Assembly (NCBI GenBank): GCA_029224185.1
Contig: CM055196.1
Coordinates: 22,043,509 to 22,107,508 of the forward strand
Length of the DNA: 64,000 bases
Reading direction: 5' to 3'
Origin: Karalla daura
Lineage: Eukaryota; Chordata; Actinopteri; Chaetodontiformes; Leiognathidae
The translations under genes and the position numbers were made by a program. Numbering within the stretch: position 1 is the stretch's first letter; every line of letters begins with the position of its first letter. Of this stretch, positions 62,679 to 64,000 are shown one piece after another. Under the pieces are notes generated by a model. It was given only the letters and a program-made list of their open reading frames with translations, did not search any database and was not told where the DNA came from.

Positions 62679-64000
62679 TGTCACTGCACACCTCTGAAGG
62701 TGCATGTGACTGGAAGTCTCCTGTCTGAGATGAAAGGGTCCCAGCAGTGGAAACAGCCCCTCTCTCTGGAGATGTCCCGTCATCCCGGTGACCCGGTCCC
62801 ACCCGGCTTTACACGCCGACCCTCACAACCCGTCATTATTCGCCGGGAGCAGAGACAGACGCAGCCCTTTCCCACCACGCCTGGCAGAAGGCTGGCTGGA
62901 GAGGAGTGCACATCTAACAAGTGGACTAATGACTGGTGAACTCTTCCTGACACGGCTCTAACTGCCAAATTAACTAAAGATTTGAGCGAGGAGGTTTCCA
63001 GTTAGACAGCCGACAAAATGAGGAGGGTAGCCGTGGGAAAAACACTCCTTAGCCACGTATCGTGACCACACGGAGCACAGATTGTAATAAAATACAGGCT
63101 AAAAATATAATCGCATGTCCTTTTGGGATATCGCTTCCTTGGGTTTGCACATAAAATGTAGATTTTACAGATCTTTCTTTTACACACATTTCTCATCACT
63201 TTATTGGTTTCATACACCCAATAATGCTCTTGAGATCTGTTCTTTTCATTTCCTATCATCAAAAAAAAAAAAAAGAATGTGTGGAACAATGGCTACTTCA
63301 CAGATGTGACCGGACTAATTCAAGTTGTGAGGGTTAATGTTCCAGGCCTAAGGCGAGGCCTCAGGACAAGGACGCAGCAGTAACTACTCTTCAAAGTGAG
63401 CCTAATTAGAGAGTTGGGAACATTTGGGGTTAATGACCCCCCTCCTTGGTGCCAGAACCTCTTCAGGTCTGATTGTTTAGCCTGAGGTGTGTCAGTAATG
63501 TGGCCATGCATGTTAGCGAGTGCATCAGGTTGAAGGGTTTCTTTAACAGAGGGCGCTTTGCTCCATAAATCTGCTTTTTAAGGATATTTCCCGTCAAGTC
63601 AGGTGCCCACTTTGTAGTCCAGATTGAAATCTCAACAGCTTTTATCAGGTCAAGTTTTCCTCACACTTCTTTCTTAGTTGACTCTGCAATGTGGTTTCAG
63701 CCCACCAGAGGTAGTCTGCTTGGGTTTAAACTCTTGGCCTGACTTTAGGGCACCGTCAAAACATCCGCACCCATTGTTTTCCCTGGGAGAATGCACACAC
63801 CTTCACCGCCCGACTTCTGAACTGGCTGGAAAACGTCACTGTCCCATTTCCCAGCAACACTTGTCAGCTTTCCAGAAAAGCATTAACATCGGCCAAGTGT
63901 CTTCCTGGATCTGAATAGTCCCACTACTGTAGGTCAACCTACTTCTTCATGTTAGACATCGACTGACCTAAAACAAGATCCAGTAGCCTGTAAAAAGAAA

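Larger units (their letters stand above)
56794..64000 (-). other. kcnq1: kcnq1 intron 11 (partial)
   Basis: Everything above the exon-12 acceptor is read as intron 11, running off the window. It holds a near-complete SINE, a hAT-like non-autonomous element, CA/TG and GA microsatellites and C-rich stretches (59560-59600, 59710-59750). 62700-62930 is GC-richer, but neither strand gives a recognisable protein. The human intron 11 region overlaps the imprinted KCNQ1OT1 transcript. Nothing here identifies such an RNA, and imprinting of this kind is not known in fish. Confidence 0.75.

Noticed and set aside
62700..62930. GC-richer stretch with frames on both strands, considered as kcnq1 exon 11
   Set aside because: Neither strand gives the RTNSFAEDL or LLTPITH pattern expected for exon 11, and no suitable donor in the required phase was found.
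56794..64000. A KCNQ1OT1-like antisense transcript start in intron 11
   Set aside because: No CpG island or conserved repeat block of that RNA was seen in this part of intron 11, and the imprinted RNA is known only in mammals.

Overview
This 64-kb window is vertebrate nuclear DNA, most likely from a teleost fish. It has no bacterial-style gene packing. It is dominated by (CA)n, (GA)n and tetranucleotide microsatellites, tRNA-derived SINEs of the DANA/Mermaid type common in teleosts, and intronic sequence. Almost all the open reading frames that exist here are read-through of microsatellites (runs of THTH, CVCV, SLSL, ERER) and are not genes.

One real gene was recognised: kcnq1, the Kv7.1 / KvLQT1 voltage-gated potassium channel, on the minus strand. 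Four consecutive internal exons are visible, each with AG/GT splice sites and compatible reading phases. In transcript order they are 56793-56718 (76 nt), 55712-55618 (95 nt), 53960-53920 (41 nt) and 53022-52961 (62 nt). They correspond to human exons 12-15 and encode the cytoplasmic helix C (PIP2, calmodulin and KCNE-sensitive region), the C-D linker and the start of the helix D tetramerisation coiled coil. Exons 1-11 (upstream, above 64000) and the terminal exon 16 (downstream) were not found.

Layout: 1-52960 is intron 15 (incomplete, at least 52.9 kb). 52961-56793 is the compact exon cluster with introns of 897, 1657 and 1005 nt. 56794-64000 is part of intron 11. From memory, the human gene has the same arrangement: exons 12-15 lie close together between two very large introns. 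Intron 15 holds long GA arrays (all purine-rich on the plus strand, so CU-rich in the pre-mRNA), CA/TG arrays, a G33 and a C35 homopolymer, an ATCT array of about 38 units, several SINEs and four CpG-dense patches.

The most interesting feature is at exon 13. Its 3' splice site has almost no polypyrimidine tract. Instead, a (UG)27 tract ends 26 nt before the exon, and the 5' splice site is the weak GTGGCA. This resembles the CFTR (TG)mTn arrangement, where TDP-43 binding causes skipping, and it suggests length-dependent regulation of an exon whose loss would shift the frame. UG, AC, CU and G-run tracts near the other exons add to an unusually repeat-rich splicing environment. No RNA gene, CRISPR array or bacterial or phage element was seen.
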